Shown here one piece after another: positions 53,891 through 64,000 of a stretch of 64,000 nt of DNA. Both the position numbers and the translations under genes were made by a program. Position 1 is the stretch's first letter. Each line of letters begins with the position of its first letter. Below the pieces are notes generated by a model. That model saw only the letters and a list, made by a program, of their open reading frames with translations, made no database searches and was not told the origin of the DNA. Origin of the DNA: Cylindrodendrum hubeiense (taxonomy: Eukaryota; Ascomycota; Sordariomycetes; Hypocreales; Nectriaceae); NCBI GenBank assembly GCA_014621425.1, contig JAANBB010000077.1, forward strand, positions 1 through 64,000, in the 5' to 3' direction.

Positions 53891-54372
53891 TTCGGCGGGG
53901 TTTGGACCTTTCAGGTCGGTACAGTCGTCGACAACGAAGAATGCGCTTCGTCAATCTTGAGGCTGGGAAAATTATTTTGACAGGCTAGCTCACGCAAGGC
54001 TGAAGAAGTTTACCACATGCCCCACTGGAATTTAGTGAGGGGCACCGTACATGACCCGCTAGAGCTTGCGATTGGCAAGGCTGAGAGGCGGGGGATGCTC
54101 CCTGGACCCACTAACGTTTAGGTGCGTGCTGGGTGCTGCAGATGGTGAGGGCCTGTGAATTTTGATTGCTGGCGTGGCTGCCCTTGTCTCGTCCCTCATT
54201 TGCTCGAGACTGACTCTGTCGTGACTCAAAATCGACAGCCCGACTCTTTCTCACCCTCCGCTGTGACTCTTCCTCGTCGAGATACAAGATACCCTTCTCC
54301 CTCCCTTTTCCCCCTTCCCTTTTCTCTCCTCGCTCATTGTCTCTTTACTCGCCATCTCCTTCTTTGTCCTGG
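53891..54372. promoter_or_regulatory. Shared divergent promoter, TRM61 / cysteinyl-tRNA synthetase
   Basis: The 482 bases between two divergent start codons must serve both genes. The half next to CysRS is C/T-rich (54270-54370, TTTCCCCCTTCCCTTTTCTC-like). No named binding site is recognised. Confidence 0.55.
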
Positions 54373-56977
54373 ATGAATCTCTTGCGGCTTCATCCTCGCA
54401 TTCGAATCCCCACCCCGCTACCCCGACTGACACTGAGACTGATCTATCGCAACTATTCATCCCGCACCATGGAGTCGCTAAAACTCTACAACTCGCTCAA
54501 GCTGGGCGCACCGGTACCGTTCGTCCCCATCGAGGCCGGAAAGGTGTCCTGGTACGCTTGCGGCCCGACCGTCTACGACAAGAGCCATCTCGGCCACGCG
54601 CGCAACTATGTCTCGACTGACATCATTCGGCGCATTTTGAAGCACTACTTCGGCTTCGAGGTCAACTTTGTCATGAACATAACTGACATTGACGACAAGG
54701 TATGAGGGGTAACCCCGTAACCCAGTGGTCATGCGACCCATCTAAACGGCTGGCAGATCATCATCAAGGCCCGACGACAGCGCCTGCTGGAACTCGAAAA
54801 GCAGAAGACCTACTCCGCCGAAGAGCTTCATGAGCTCGCCCTCTCCGCATTCCGAGCCTATGCCGACAGCAGCCTCCCACTACTCCTTAAGGATGGCGAG
54901 GAGCTCGATACGACCAACTACACCGCACGAAAGGAGGCTGGATACGGTCGAGTTTTGGCCGGAGGAACCATTTCTGGCGAGGGAAAGCCAGGCGACGACG
55001 AAGCCAAGGTCAAGATGCACCTCAACAACACGAACAACGCCGTCGATGCCATCAATGGAGGCAAAATATTCCCTGGCACAGACGAGATCCTCCTCCCCTA
55101 CCTCGATTCCCTCTACAAGGAGACCATCGACACCCGCGACCAGACCATGTTCACGGATCTCACCCAGAGCATGGAAGTTCTTTTCATGGAGGACATGGAC
55201 GCCCTCAATGTTCTCCGTCCCGACGTCATCACTCGAGTTACCGATTACGTCCCACAGATCGCCAAGTTTGTGGAGAGAATTGCCGACAAGGGATTCGCGT
55301 ACGAGTCTGAGGGTTCCGTTTATTTCGACATTACGGCGTTCGAGCAGGCCGGAAACACCTATGCACGATTGCGACCCGACAACAGGAACGACAAGTCTCT
55401 TCAGGAGGAGGGCGAGGGTTCGCTGTCCAAGAACCTTGGCGGCAAGAAGAGCCCTGGTGACTTTGCGCTCTGGAAGAGGTCCAAGGCTGGTGAGCCATTC
55501 TGGCCCAGCAAGTGGGGAGATGGCCGTCCTGGATGGCATATTGAATGCTCTGTCATGGCGTCTGATGTGCTCGGAGCTCAGATGGACATTCACTCCGGAG
55601 GTGTTGATCTAGCGTTCCCCCATCACGATAATGAGCTGGCGCAAAGTGAGGCCTACTTCTGCGATCACTCTAAGGGCGAGCACACTTGGGTGAACTACTT
55701 CCTCCACATGGGCCATCTCTCCATCTCGGGCTCCAAGATGTCCAAGTCGTTGAAGAACTTCCAGACTATCCAGGATGCTCTGGCCACCACATACTCGTCG
55801 CGAGGAATGCGAATTGTCTTCCTTTTGGGTCGATGGAACGATGGTGTGGAAATCTCCCCTGACATGAGACTGCAGGGTGAGAATTGGGAATCCACCATTA
55901 GCGTATGTACTTCACAGTCCCTTTTTAAACGTCACAGCTAACCTGGAGCAGAACTTTTTTATCAACACCAAGTCCCTCCTGGCCGAGGCGGGCATCTCTC
56001 ACGGTATCCAGTCGCTTTCTATCAACTCTGATGCCAAGCCTACCGAGGGTCTCCTCGGCGAGCTGGAGCAGGCTAAGCAGGAGCTTGAGGCCGCGTTGGT
56101 CAACTCGTTTGATACTCCCCGAGCCATGGCTGTCATTTTGAAGCTGGTCAACACCGCCAACATCCACCTCAAGGACAACAAGGACGCCGACCTCACGGCG
56201 CTGGAGGCGATGGCAAGATGGATCACCAAGATTGTTGGCATTTTTGGATTGGATGCCAATGCCGAGCCTCCGTACAATGGCCTTGGCTGGGCAACTGTCA
56301 TTGCCGCCGATGTGGAGCCCAAGACGGCCGTGGAGCCCTATGCCGAGGTCCTCACCAAGGTCAAGGCAGATGTTGCTGCTCTCTCACTTGAAAACGAAAC
56401 GATCTCGACTCTGCTTGGACAGGACCCTATCGCAGAGTTCGAGTCTGTGGCTGCCAGCGGCTCCCGCGACCCGGAGCAACTCGCCCTGCCATACTTGCGT
56501 GTTGTGTCGAAGATCCGTGATGAACTACGACAAATTGTCGGCAGCCAGGCTCCCGAGACGAAGAAGGCTATTCTTGTCCTGACTGACCGCATCCGTGACC
56601 AGGACTTTACTAACCTGGGTGTCTACCTGGATGATCGGTCAGACAACCAGCCTTCGCTGATCAAGTTCATTCCTGCGGCGGAGCTGATTGCAGCCCGCGA
56701 GGAGAAGGCAGCACTCGCAGCAGAGAAGGCGAGAAAGAAGGAGGAGGCCCGTCTGGCGCGAGAGAAGGCAGACCAGGAGGCTCGGGAGAAGGCCAAGGTG
56801 CCCCCGGAGGAGCTTTTCAAGGCCGACGAGAGGTATAGCGCATGGGACGAGCAGGGTTTGCCCACGAAGACGAAGGACGGCAGCGACGTGCCCAAGAGTC
56901 AGCTCAAGACGTTGAAGAAGCAGTGGGACCGCCAGAAGAAGGCGCATGAGGATCTCAAGGCCAAGGGCCTGCTGTAA
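54373..56977 (+). CDS. Cysteinyl-tRNA synthetase, probably dual mitochondrial/cytosolic
   Basis: Three exons, 54373-54699, 54757-55902 and 55952-56977, join in phase 0 to 832 aa. The class I signatures are present: [19 protein letters not shown], with zinc ligand C63 and the HIGH-like HLGH at 72-75, and KMSKS at 436-440. Other zinc-site residues appear in [10 protein letters not shown] and [13 protein letters not shown]. The first 32 residues are Arg/Leu-rich with almost no acidic residues, a mitochondrial presequence, and a second in-frame ATG (Met33, at 54469) would give the cytosolic form. The C-terminal 110 residues are a Lys/Glu/Ala-rich coiled helix, usual in eukaryotic CysRS. It charges tRNA-Cys. 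Confidence 0.95.
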
Positions 56978-58269
56978 GCGACTATCCGAAAGCCGGAAGA
57001 TAGTGGTGGGCCGTGACGAATTAGACGAACCATTCTTAGAGCCAAGACAAGAAAAAAAGCGGTTGATATGTTCAGTCATTTTAGAGCCAACTGGGGGTCG
57101 TCATTCACTCCACTATTTGGCGCGTCATGGCCTGTGTTGATGGGGATGGGATGCTTCCGCCCCAGCTGTCACTCGTATGGCACCGAACCATGCCATGGAC
57201 CCAATGCTCTGGATGGCGAATCTAGAGCAGGAACCGGTGCAAGGGTCCCTGAATGTGGGTAAGGTGGAGGTGTGAACGGTTACCGTTTCGTAGTGCTAGC
57301 GATTGCGCAATTCAAACCCTGGATGAGCAATTGCGATGAGAAGCACAGGCAGTGGGGATCGGCAGTTGAGCCATAGTATCACCGAGATGTAGTTACTCCC
57401 CGATGGACTCCCCGAGATAGACTCCCCGAGCGGTATTCACTAATAGCACCGGAGATGTTTTTTGTGCGCAAAAGGAGATGACAATTGTAGGATAAAAGTG
57501 CTTTGTAGAAATTAAGCTATGTAGGTAGGCTGTAGGTATGAATGGCGTTAAGCTACAGAACTCAGACTGGTAGTCAGCCACGCGTCATGTCGATTGGCTC
57601 AACGTTCACTGAACCAAAGCATCCAGTGTTCCTCAAGAAACCCCGACTAATCCATCGAGATGCGATCTGCAGGGAATGCAACGCGCGGGCGATTATGCAA
57701 CCACGGCAAGATAGCACTATCTCCAGTATACCTCCTCCGTACTATCATGGGTGTTTTGGTGGGTATGTACTCCGCCCTGGTCCTTTTGGGTCCTTTTGGG
57801 CGATTGCGTGACCGCGATGGAAGATGGCACACATGGGCCGCCCGCGGTGCTAGCCACACCATCTGTCTCCCATAACCCTCCCGAAGCGTCGCGGATTCCG
57901 CGTATAGGCCCGCAGCACGCGCAATTTGCCCGCCGCCAGCGTTACGAGGCGAAATCTCTTGCAGGCTAGCCTCGTTGTGACATGACGCTGCAGATGCTGC
58001 ACCGTGGAGACAGCGATGGTAGTGACGGTGATGGAGCCGGCTTGGCCAGGGTCGTTACCGCTCGGGTCGTCGCAACTTGGGAAGCGATCCGTTCCGGGCG
58101 ACGGCCCTGGCATGCGACGGGAATAATAAGAACAGCCCGTGGTCCGCCTGCTGCCGCGTCTGGTTTCCTGGAGCTTCGTGATGCTCGACATTGTGCCCTG
58201 GGTTCCAGTTCAAGCTCCAATTCCTGTCCAAGTAGCTCTAGCCGCGACCAGTACCAGCTTCTGCCCCAG
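56978..58269. other. Intergenic region upstream of the MFS transporter
   Basis: A 1.3-kb region holding the CysRS 3' UTR and the MFS promoter. An ATG at 57982 is in frame with the transporter and would add 96 low-complexity residues, so I prefer the later start. A small triplication of the words CTCCCCGA lies at about 57396-57430. No other gene is supported. Confidence 0.4.
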
Positions 58270-60289
58270 ATGGACAAGCAATATGAGGGAGTTGAGGTTG
58301 CGACCGACAGCCAGAATACCGAAAGCATCAATGAGATCGACAACATTGATGTCGAATGGACGCCCGAAGAGGAGAAGGCCTTGGTCCGCAAGTGAGCATC
58401 CGTCTCTTCTCACGGCATTTGATGCCTCTGCTAACATGCACTGCTCTTCTCAGGCTCGACCGAACTATTATGCCGCTCTTGATTCTCGGCTTCTTCGCCC
58501 TGCAACTCGACCGTGGAAACATGTATTTTCTCCTCCTGTCCCGTGTCTGAACCATTGCCGTGCTAACAGTCCTCTCACAGTGGCAATGCCCTCACGGACT
58601 TTTTCTTCAGAGACGTCGGCATTAATCAAGCCCAATTCAACGTCGGACAGCAGCTTTTATCGCTCGGTATTGTATTGCTTGAGGTGAGACCAAGACCTTT
58701 CGAACGCCACCGAGCCTATTGATGCTAATCTAAATTTAGATCCCGAGCAACATTATTCTGTATCGAGTGGGGCCCTCCCTTTGGATTGGGTGTCAGATTG
58801 TCGCATGGTAAGCTCTAAAACCTACACGCATGCCATTTACATTTACAGGCTAACGTCTTTTTTAGGGGCTTTGTTGCCACATTCCAGGCCTTCCAGAAGG
58901 GCTTGGCTTCCTTCCTTGTAACCCGACTTCTCCTGGGGTGAGTTACCACTTCAGATCCGAGTTTACGATTTAGGGCAGCCATGCTAACAGCTAGCAGTCT
59001 CTGCGAGGCTGGTTTTATTCCGGCCGGTTTTTACACCATCACCCGCTGGTACAAGAATGACGAGATTAGCAAGAGATTCTCGTGGTACTTCATCGGTAAC
59101 ATGACGGCGTCTGGATGCTCCGGTCTGCTCGCATACGCCATGTAAGTCGACCTTTTATATGTACCCGTATATCCATGACACGCTAATGACACTCATGAAT
59201 AGTCTACACATGCGAGGAGTTGCAGGTCTTGCTGGTTGGCAGTGGATGTTCCTCATTGAGGGCATGTTTACCGTTGTCGTCGGAGTCCTGTTTCTTTCAC
59301 TGTTCCCGCAGAACACCGCCAATCCCGTATCGCTCTTGGGAGTGCGCCTCTTCAATGAGAGGGAAGCAAAGATCCTAACGAAGCGGATCTTGCTCAATGA
59401 CCCATCTAAACGTGATGTCAAGGTCCATATCAGTCGGCAGGAGATGAAGAATGTGGTATGTATCACCTTGTGTCATTAAAGCCAAGCCAAGCTCTAACCT
59501 CTCTCAGTTTACCAACTGGAAACTCCTCCCTCATATCATTCTCACCATCGCTTGCATTGCGCCAGCTGGAACAATGGGTTCATACGCGCCGACTCTCGTC
59601 AGTTCCTTTGGATACGAGAGATTGAAGTCAAACGCCCTTGTATCCATTGGATATTGGATTCTTATGTTGGTCAACATCGCATGGGGAACCATTGCGTGAG
59701 TCTGTCCCGCCCTAGCGTCTAAGTACTTCTTACTGACTTGAGTGACTATCTAGCGATAAGATCCGTCTCCGCGGGCCGATGGTTACATTTGGCTTGGTGA
59801 TTTTCTGGTGCTTTACAGTAAGAATATGCCCACAACGAACTCATCTAATCGCATCCATACTTACAATTGATAGCTCGGAAATAGGCTACTTGTCCACTCT
59901 TCCGATGGAAAGCGGAGGCTTGCAATTTTGATCTGCGCTCTTTCCTTTGCCCAAAATTGGCGTAAGTCCTGCCCTAATGGCTATGGCTTCAAACTCGATT
60001 CCCTAACATGTCACTAGATCCTGTGAACAGTTCATGGGTGGCTTTAAATGCCGGTACACCTGGAGAGCGATCTATTTCCATGGCCATCATGATCATGTCC
60101 GCTAACACGGGCGGAATCATTGGAAGTCAGATCTTCCAAGCGAAAGACGGGCCTCTTTACCCAGTTGGCTGGAGTGTCATTTTGGGTCTTGTCACTCTTG
60201 GCGTAATCTGCTCCTTCCTGGCTAACTTGCAGTACTTCATCATGAACGGCCGCAAGTTTACACGAAAGGGACTCAAGTACTTCCCTTAA
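58270..60289 (+). CDS. MFS anion:cation symporter, Dal5 (allantoate/pantothenate permease) family
   Basis: Eleven exons: 58270-58391, 58454-58522, 58581-58683, 58740-58807, 58866-58937, 58998-59141, 59203-59455, 59508-59695, 59754-59817, 59874-59961 and 60018-60289. They join in phase to 480 aa, and all ten introns are GT-AG. The start MDKQYEGVEV is followed by the family opening EEEKALVRKLDRTIMPLL and DRGNIGNALTDFF. Twelve membrane segments can be placed. Further signatures are LGLCEAGFIPAGFYTITRWY (TM4 region), GWQWMFLIEG, and SWVALNAGTPGERSISMA in the second half. Members import allantoate, nicotinate, pantothenate, biotin-like or other organic anions with protons across the plasma membrane; the substrate cannot be predicted. 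Confidence 0.92.
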
Positions 60290-60595
60290 TCACTGTCATC
60301 TAAGAAAATCATGAGCGTCGCATGGTGCTTACAAGCACACGATACCAACTGAAGCATTTGATCACTTGCTCGATCCGGCGTTTAGCAAAGTGGGTTGAAT
60401 TTAGCCCGTAGAGATAGATCACGCAGCTGAACAAGGAATTTAACCATAAAGGAACAAATTATTACTAAATACTTGGCTGCCCTAACTTTTCAATCATACT
60501 GCTTCGTCATGAACGTATCGTGGTTCCACGATGGAAAGAAACTCATCGCAACACATCAAATGCACTCTCATAAAATATTTCTCAGTCCAGCTTCT
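60290..60595. other. Convergent 3' spacer, MFS / GH3
   Basis: About 300 AT-rich bases between the two stop codons. No gene is seen. Confidence 0.4.
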
Positions 60596-62482
60596 TCAAG
60601 TGCATTTTCCCTCATCGCCACACTTGCTAGCATATCTCAACCCATGACCAAACTTGAAGACCGGGTTGCGGGTGTCAAAGGGCACATCCTCCATGTTGTT
60701 CTCAACGGCCTCCATTGACCTAGGCAGGTCAAATGGCAACTTGCCCTCAGGGCCACTCTCTCCCAGGATTACATCCAAGAAGGCCTCGGTGCTGCTGCCA
60801 TAGCTGCCCAGCACGGCCGCGGCCTTCTCGACGATCTCTGGGATAACAGCAGGCCTGTCCAGGATGATATCGACGATGGTGGGCACGGTGCTGTAAATCG
60901 CCGCCTGGCGCTTCTGCTCGGTGGCGTTGTACGCAAGTGAGCCGGCATTCATATTAGCCTCAAAGACTCCATATCGTGGTTCATAAGGTGCCGTGAGACG
61001 GAGAAAGGCATAATCAGCCTCCTCAGGAGTGTCAACAGTAGTGAGGTTTCGGGTCTCAATGAAAGTGGCGTTGAAGCCCTCAACGTAGAACTTTGTCTTC
61101 TCAGGGAGGTTTGTCAGTGGTAGGATGTTATCCTTGTTGGTGAGCAGTGTGTAGGACCGGCGTTGGGCATCTTCACCGAGGCGGACAAAGTAGTCGTTTC
61201 CAACGACTCTGGCCGCAGCCTCTGGGTCGACAAATGGGTTGTCGAAGAGACCAAGAATAAACTTTTCCCGCAGCAACTTGCGGACTGACTGGTCGATGCG
61301 CGCCTCGGAGATGATACCGTCGTTGACGAGTTGAATAACAAGATCAGTACGCTCCTCGCCACCAAATTGGTCGCAGCCGGCGTCGAGAATCTTGGCTGCT
61401 CGCTCTAAGCCAGAGAGGTGTTCGACTCCCCACGCTCGCGCCTCAAAAATACCTCCGTCCATCTCAGCGTCAGTTATCAGGCCCCAGTCAGTAAGGACAA
61501 CGCCTTCAAATCCAAGCTCCTCTTTCAGAAGACCTGTCACGATTCCCTTGTTGAAAGAGAAGCCAACCTCCTCATACTTGGTGCCGATGGGGCGAGAGTA
61601 GTATGGCATCATTTGCCTGGCACCGGCAGCAATTGCGGCCTTAAAGGGCGTCAAGAAATAGTCGAAGTTGTTTCCAGGATACGTTTGGTTCTTCCCGTAA
61701 TTGAAGTGCGAGTCCTCGCCATTCTCAAGCGGGCCGCCGCCAGGGAAGTGCTTGGTGACAGTTGAGACGGAGTGGGGGCCGAGCACTTCTCCCTGGAATC
61801 CCTTGATGTATGCCACCAAGAGTTCACTAGTGAGGGTAGCATCTTCGCCCCAGGTACCCTTAATACGCGCCCAGCGAGGTTCAGTGGAGAGATCGACCTG
61901 GGGGTGAAGGGCAGCACGGAGGCCAACAGCGATGTATTCCTCGCGCGCAATCTCGGCGAACTTCTTGACGACTTCAGCGTCACGGAGCGCAGCCAGACCA
62001 AGGGACTCGGGCCATTGAGAGAAGACACCGGCTTGGAACCCGGTACCAATGTGCTCAGTGAAACTATGGCGAGGGTCCGTGGAGAGGGTGACAGGGATGC
62101 CGAGACGAGTCTCAAGTGCGGTTTCTTGGATGAGGTTGGTGAACTCTGCAACTGCCTGGGCATCTTCAATGTCTGCAACAAGATTAAAGTGCGTCATGTA
62201 CATTTCGCCGATGGCAACCTTGGTGCTGTTGTACCCGCTGCCCCCATCGAACAAAGTGTTGTTCTCTCCCACGAAGAGCATTTGCTGGAACATCTGACCA
62301 GCTTTCTCCTCCAGAGTCATGCGCCCAATGAGGTCTTCAACACGCTCACTCACACAGTAAGATGAATTCCTGTAAATAGGAAGGGCTGTGTCCCGGCGAT
62401 TCATCCAGTGAGGGCGGCGAGTAGCCCCCAAAGTGACTGAGGGCATAGCCGCGAGGGCCAATGTGAAAGCGGCAGTCCACAT
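60596..62482 (-). CDS. Secreted GH3-family glycosidase
   Basis: Single exon, 628 aa, with a signal peptide (MWTAAFTLALAAMPSVTLGA). GH3 landmarks in order are RMTLEEKAGQM (54-64), TKHFPGGGP (243-251) and GFEGVVLTDWGL (324-335) with nucleophile D332, then the C-terminal alpha/beta sandwich ending GKLPFDLPRS and FKFGHGLRY. Many NxS/T sites fit secretion. The length is near the two-domain GH3 type without a fibronectin domain. Beta-glucosidase or beta-xylosidase activity is likely, but the exact sugar is not readable. TDWG rather than the commoner SDW around the nucleophile places it in a divergent fungal clade. Confidence 0.9.
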   Translation of the reverse strand: MWTAAFTLALAAMPSVTLGATRRPHWMNRRDTALPIYRNSSYCVSERVEDLIGRMTLEEKAGQMFQQMLFVGENNTLFDGGSGYNSTKVAIGEMYMTHFNLVADIEDAQAVAEFTNLIQETALETRLGIPVTLSTDPRHSFTEHIGTGFQAGVFSQWPESLGLAALRDAEVVKKFAEIAREEYIAVGLRAALHPQVDLSTEPRWARIKGTWGEDATLTSELLVAYIKGFQGEVLGPHSVSTVTKHFPGGGPLENGEDSHFNYGKNQTYPGNNFDYFLTPFKAAIAAGARQMMPYYSRPIGTKYEEVGFSFNKGIVTGLLKEELGFEGVVLTDWGLITDAEMDGGIFEARAWGVEHLSGLERAAKILDAGCDQFGGEERTDLVIQLVNDGIISEARIDQSVRKLLREKFILGLFDNPFVDPEAAARVVGNDYFVRLGEDAQRRSYTLLTNKDNILPLTNLPEKTKFYVEGFNATFIETRNLTTVDTPEEADYAFLRLTAPYEPRYGVFEANMNAGSLAYNATEQKRQAAIYSTVPTIVDIILDRPAVIPEIVEKAAAVLGSYGSSTEAFLDVILGESGPEGKLPFDLPRSMEAVENNMEDVPFDTRNPVFKFGHGLRYASKCGDEGKCT

Positions 62483-64000
62483 GATGATGGTGATGAGTTT
62501 AAAAGATTACCAATGAGAAAATCTTGGGGATTCAGATGCAGGTTTAGGCTGAGGATGCTCATATCAAAGGCTAATACAGGACGTGGGAACCCATCCTCCT
62601 TTTAAGTCAATCCTAACCCGCCTGTTCACCAAGCCATCTCATTCATTCAAACTTCCACGCACCATGACACTGAGCTTCTCAGAATCAAACCGCTCTCCAG
62701 ATTTGCTCAAAGTCGGTGACAGGACCCGCATTCAGTGGCGACCACTTGACGTGACGTCGGCCTTGTGTCGGCGCAAAGTTGCAGGGCCGGGCCACGAGGA
62801 AGGCATCGAAAGAAGCTAGAGCAACCGCGTTGCGGATCATACAATAGCATGGGGTTGACTGACGTCTTGGACAGTTACCCGAATAACCCGAGGCTCTGGG
62901 AGGGGATTATTGGGTCTTTCCAGCTCATTTCATAGCTCGTGGAACGGAGTTCTAGTCTCTGCGAAACATTTCCACTCGATTTCGACTTGATTCACAGCGG
63001 GCAACTTCTGAAGCAGTAACAGCAATAGCTGCGGCACTTACAGCAGTTGATTCCAATTTGCAGGACAATCCCACAAATGTCCCAACACCATGTACAGCAA
63101 ATGCCGATCCTCCAACGGTTAAAATAAGGATAGACTCATAGTCGTGGGGAACCCCTCCCGCCACTTCCCGACGTCGGCACCCTCGCCGGGAGAAGCAGAC
63201 CAGGGTATCAATGCGGGGACCGGGTGGCTCTTAGCGAGGCCGTTGTCCACAAAACAGACTCATGACACAGCCATGAAGCATCTTTCCCGCGGCCTTGCTC
63301 CCACATGGTGGGATGTTTCTCGGGTACGTGTGGGGTGAACAGTCGGGCCTACTGAGGGTGTAGCAGGGTTCGAGGGTGTGGAGACGTGAGGATCATGGTA
63401 TACAGCATTGACGAAGCAGGATCCGGAGCCCAGGTGCGGGTGTTTTCCCCATGGGCACAGGCCATGACTGAGGAGAACCATGTAATGTGTGGGGTCCCGC
63501 ATTGTTCATGAATCGCTTTGTATTGTATCGATGGGGTTACTTCGGATAATGAAGCATCACGGGATGGTATCGTCGGACTTTCGTATTCGATCAACGCGTG
63601 TTGGATCCGCTGAATCACCTTGAACCACCCAGGACAAGTGCATCGGACTCGGGCCTTTCCACGGACCCGCTAGCTTTCTGCCCAACTAACATGTTGGCGT
63701 CTCCTCCCGTCGTATTTGTTGTTGGTTGCTTCCCGTCGTCCTCCTCAATCGGCTGTTCATCTCGGAAAAGAGAAATGTGGATACGGCCCGGGACGTGGTA
63801 AAAACTGCCGAATTCTCGGGGTTCGGCTCGGAGCCGGATTCGCACTCAGGCTTTGGAGGATTATAAAGCAGCAGCATCCCGCATTATTGCATGAAATCTA
63901 GCCGGAGTCAACTCATTGCTATGATCTGATCTAAAGTAGGTCAGATAGATGATAGCGGTCATGCAACGGGATTCGATTGCGATCAGTCCCGAGCTCGTTC
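62483..64000. other. GH3 upstream region to window end
   Basis: The first few hundred bases should be the GH3 promoter. Short frames on both strands up to 89 codons show no motif. No gene, repeat or RNA is recognised to the window edge. Confidence 0.4.

Noticed and set aside
57982..58269. Upstream in-frame ATG extending the MFS transporter by 96 residues
   Set aside because: The extra residues are low-complexity and unlike the short hydrophilic N-termini of the Dal5 family. The later ATG gives a normal length.

Overview
The window reads as nuclear DNA of a filamentous ascomycete, most likely a Sordariomycete of the Hypocreales (Fusarium-like). Genes lie on both strands and are monocistronic. 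Many carry short introns of about 50-120 nt with GT..CTAAC..AG signals, the proteins are typically fungal, and CT-rich leaders precede some starts. I found no prokaryotic features, no rRNA or tRNA, no CRISPR array and no intact transposon.

Layout. 0-7 kb: the Gly-rich C-terminus of an unidentified gene, a GYP7-type Rab GAP (4 exons), a 212-aa orphan, and a PAP2/Aur1-Ipt1-like membrane enzyme. 7-10.7 kb: 3.6 kb without a convincing gene. 10.7-21.2 kb: a Crb2/Rad9-type BRCT checkpoint protein and a giant Pro/Gln-rich WW-domain protein whose frame is broken by one base in a G8 run. 22.6-25.1 kb: an EF-hand MscS channel. 25.1-28.3 kb: gene-poor. 28.3-33.9 kb: glucosidase II alpha, nucleoside diphosphate kinase and a mitochondrial FLILHELTA/Mrx15-type protein. 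35-42 kb: a more accessory set made of a secreted protein, a HET-domain protein, a GH18 endo-glycosidase without signal peptide, and an RTA1-like 7TM protein. 43.2-46 kb: an Mmc1-like mitochondrial protein and SmD3, whose second intron is GC-AG. 46-50.8 kb: a degraded block with a SANT/Myb-like gene relic. 50.8-62.5 kb: a 202-aa orphan, TRM61 and cysteinyl-tRNA synthetase as a divergent pair, a Dal5-type MFS transporter with 11 exons, and a secreted GH3 enzyme. 62.5-64 kb: no gene seen.

Cooperation between neighbours is limited, as usual in such genomes. The clearest functional pairing is TRM61 with CysRS, two tRNA enzymes sharing a 482-bp divergent promoter. Glucosidase II and the GH18 endo-glycosidase both touch N-glycan processing but sit about 8 kb apart with other genes between them. 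I see no biosynthetic cluster and no clearly new multi-gene system. The most useful leads are the reading-frame break in the WW gene, the possible N-terminally extended NDK isoform, the GC-AG intron in smd3, and the gene-relic block. Exon boundaries were worked out by hand from splice consensus and checked for codon phase. No database search was available, so family names rest on motif recognition.
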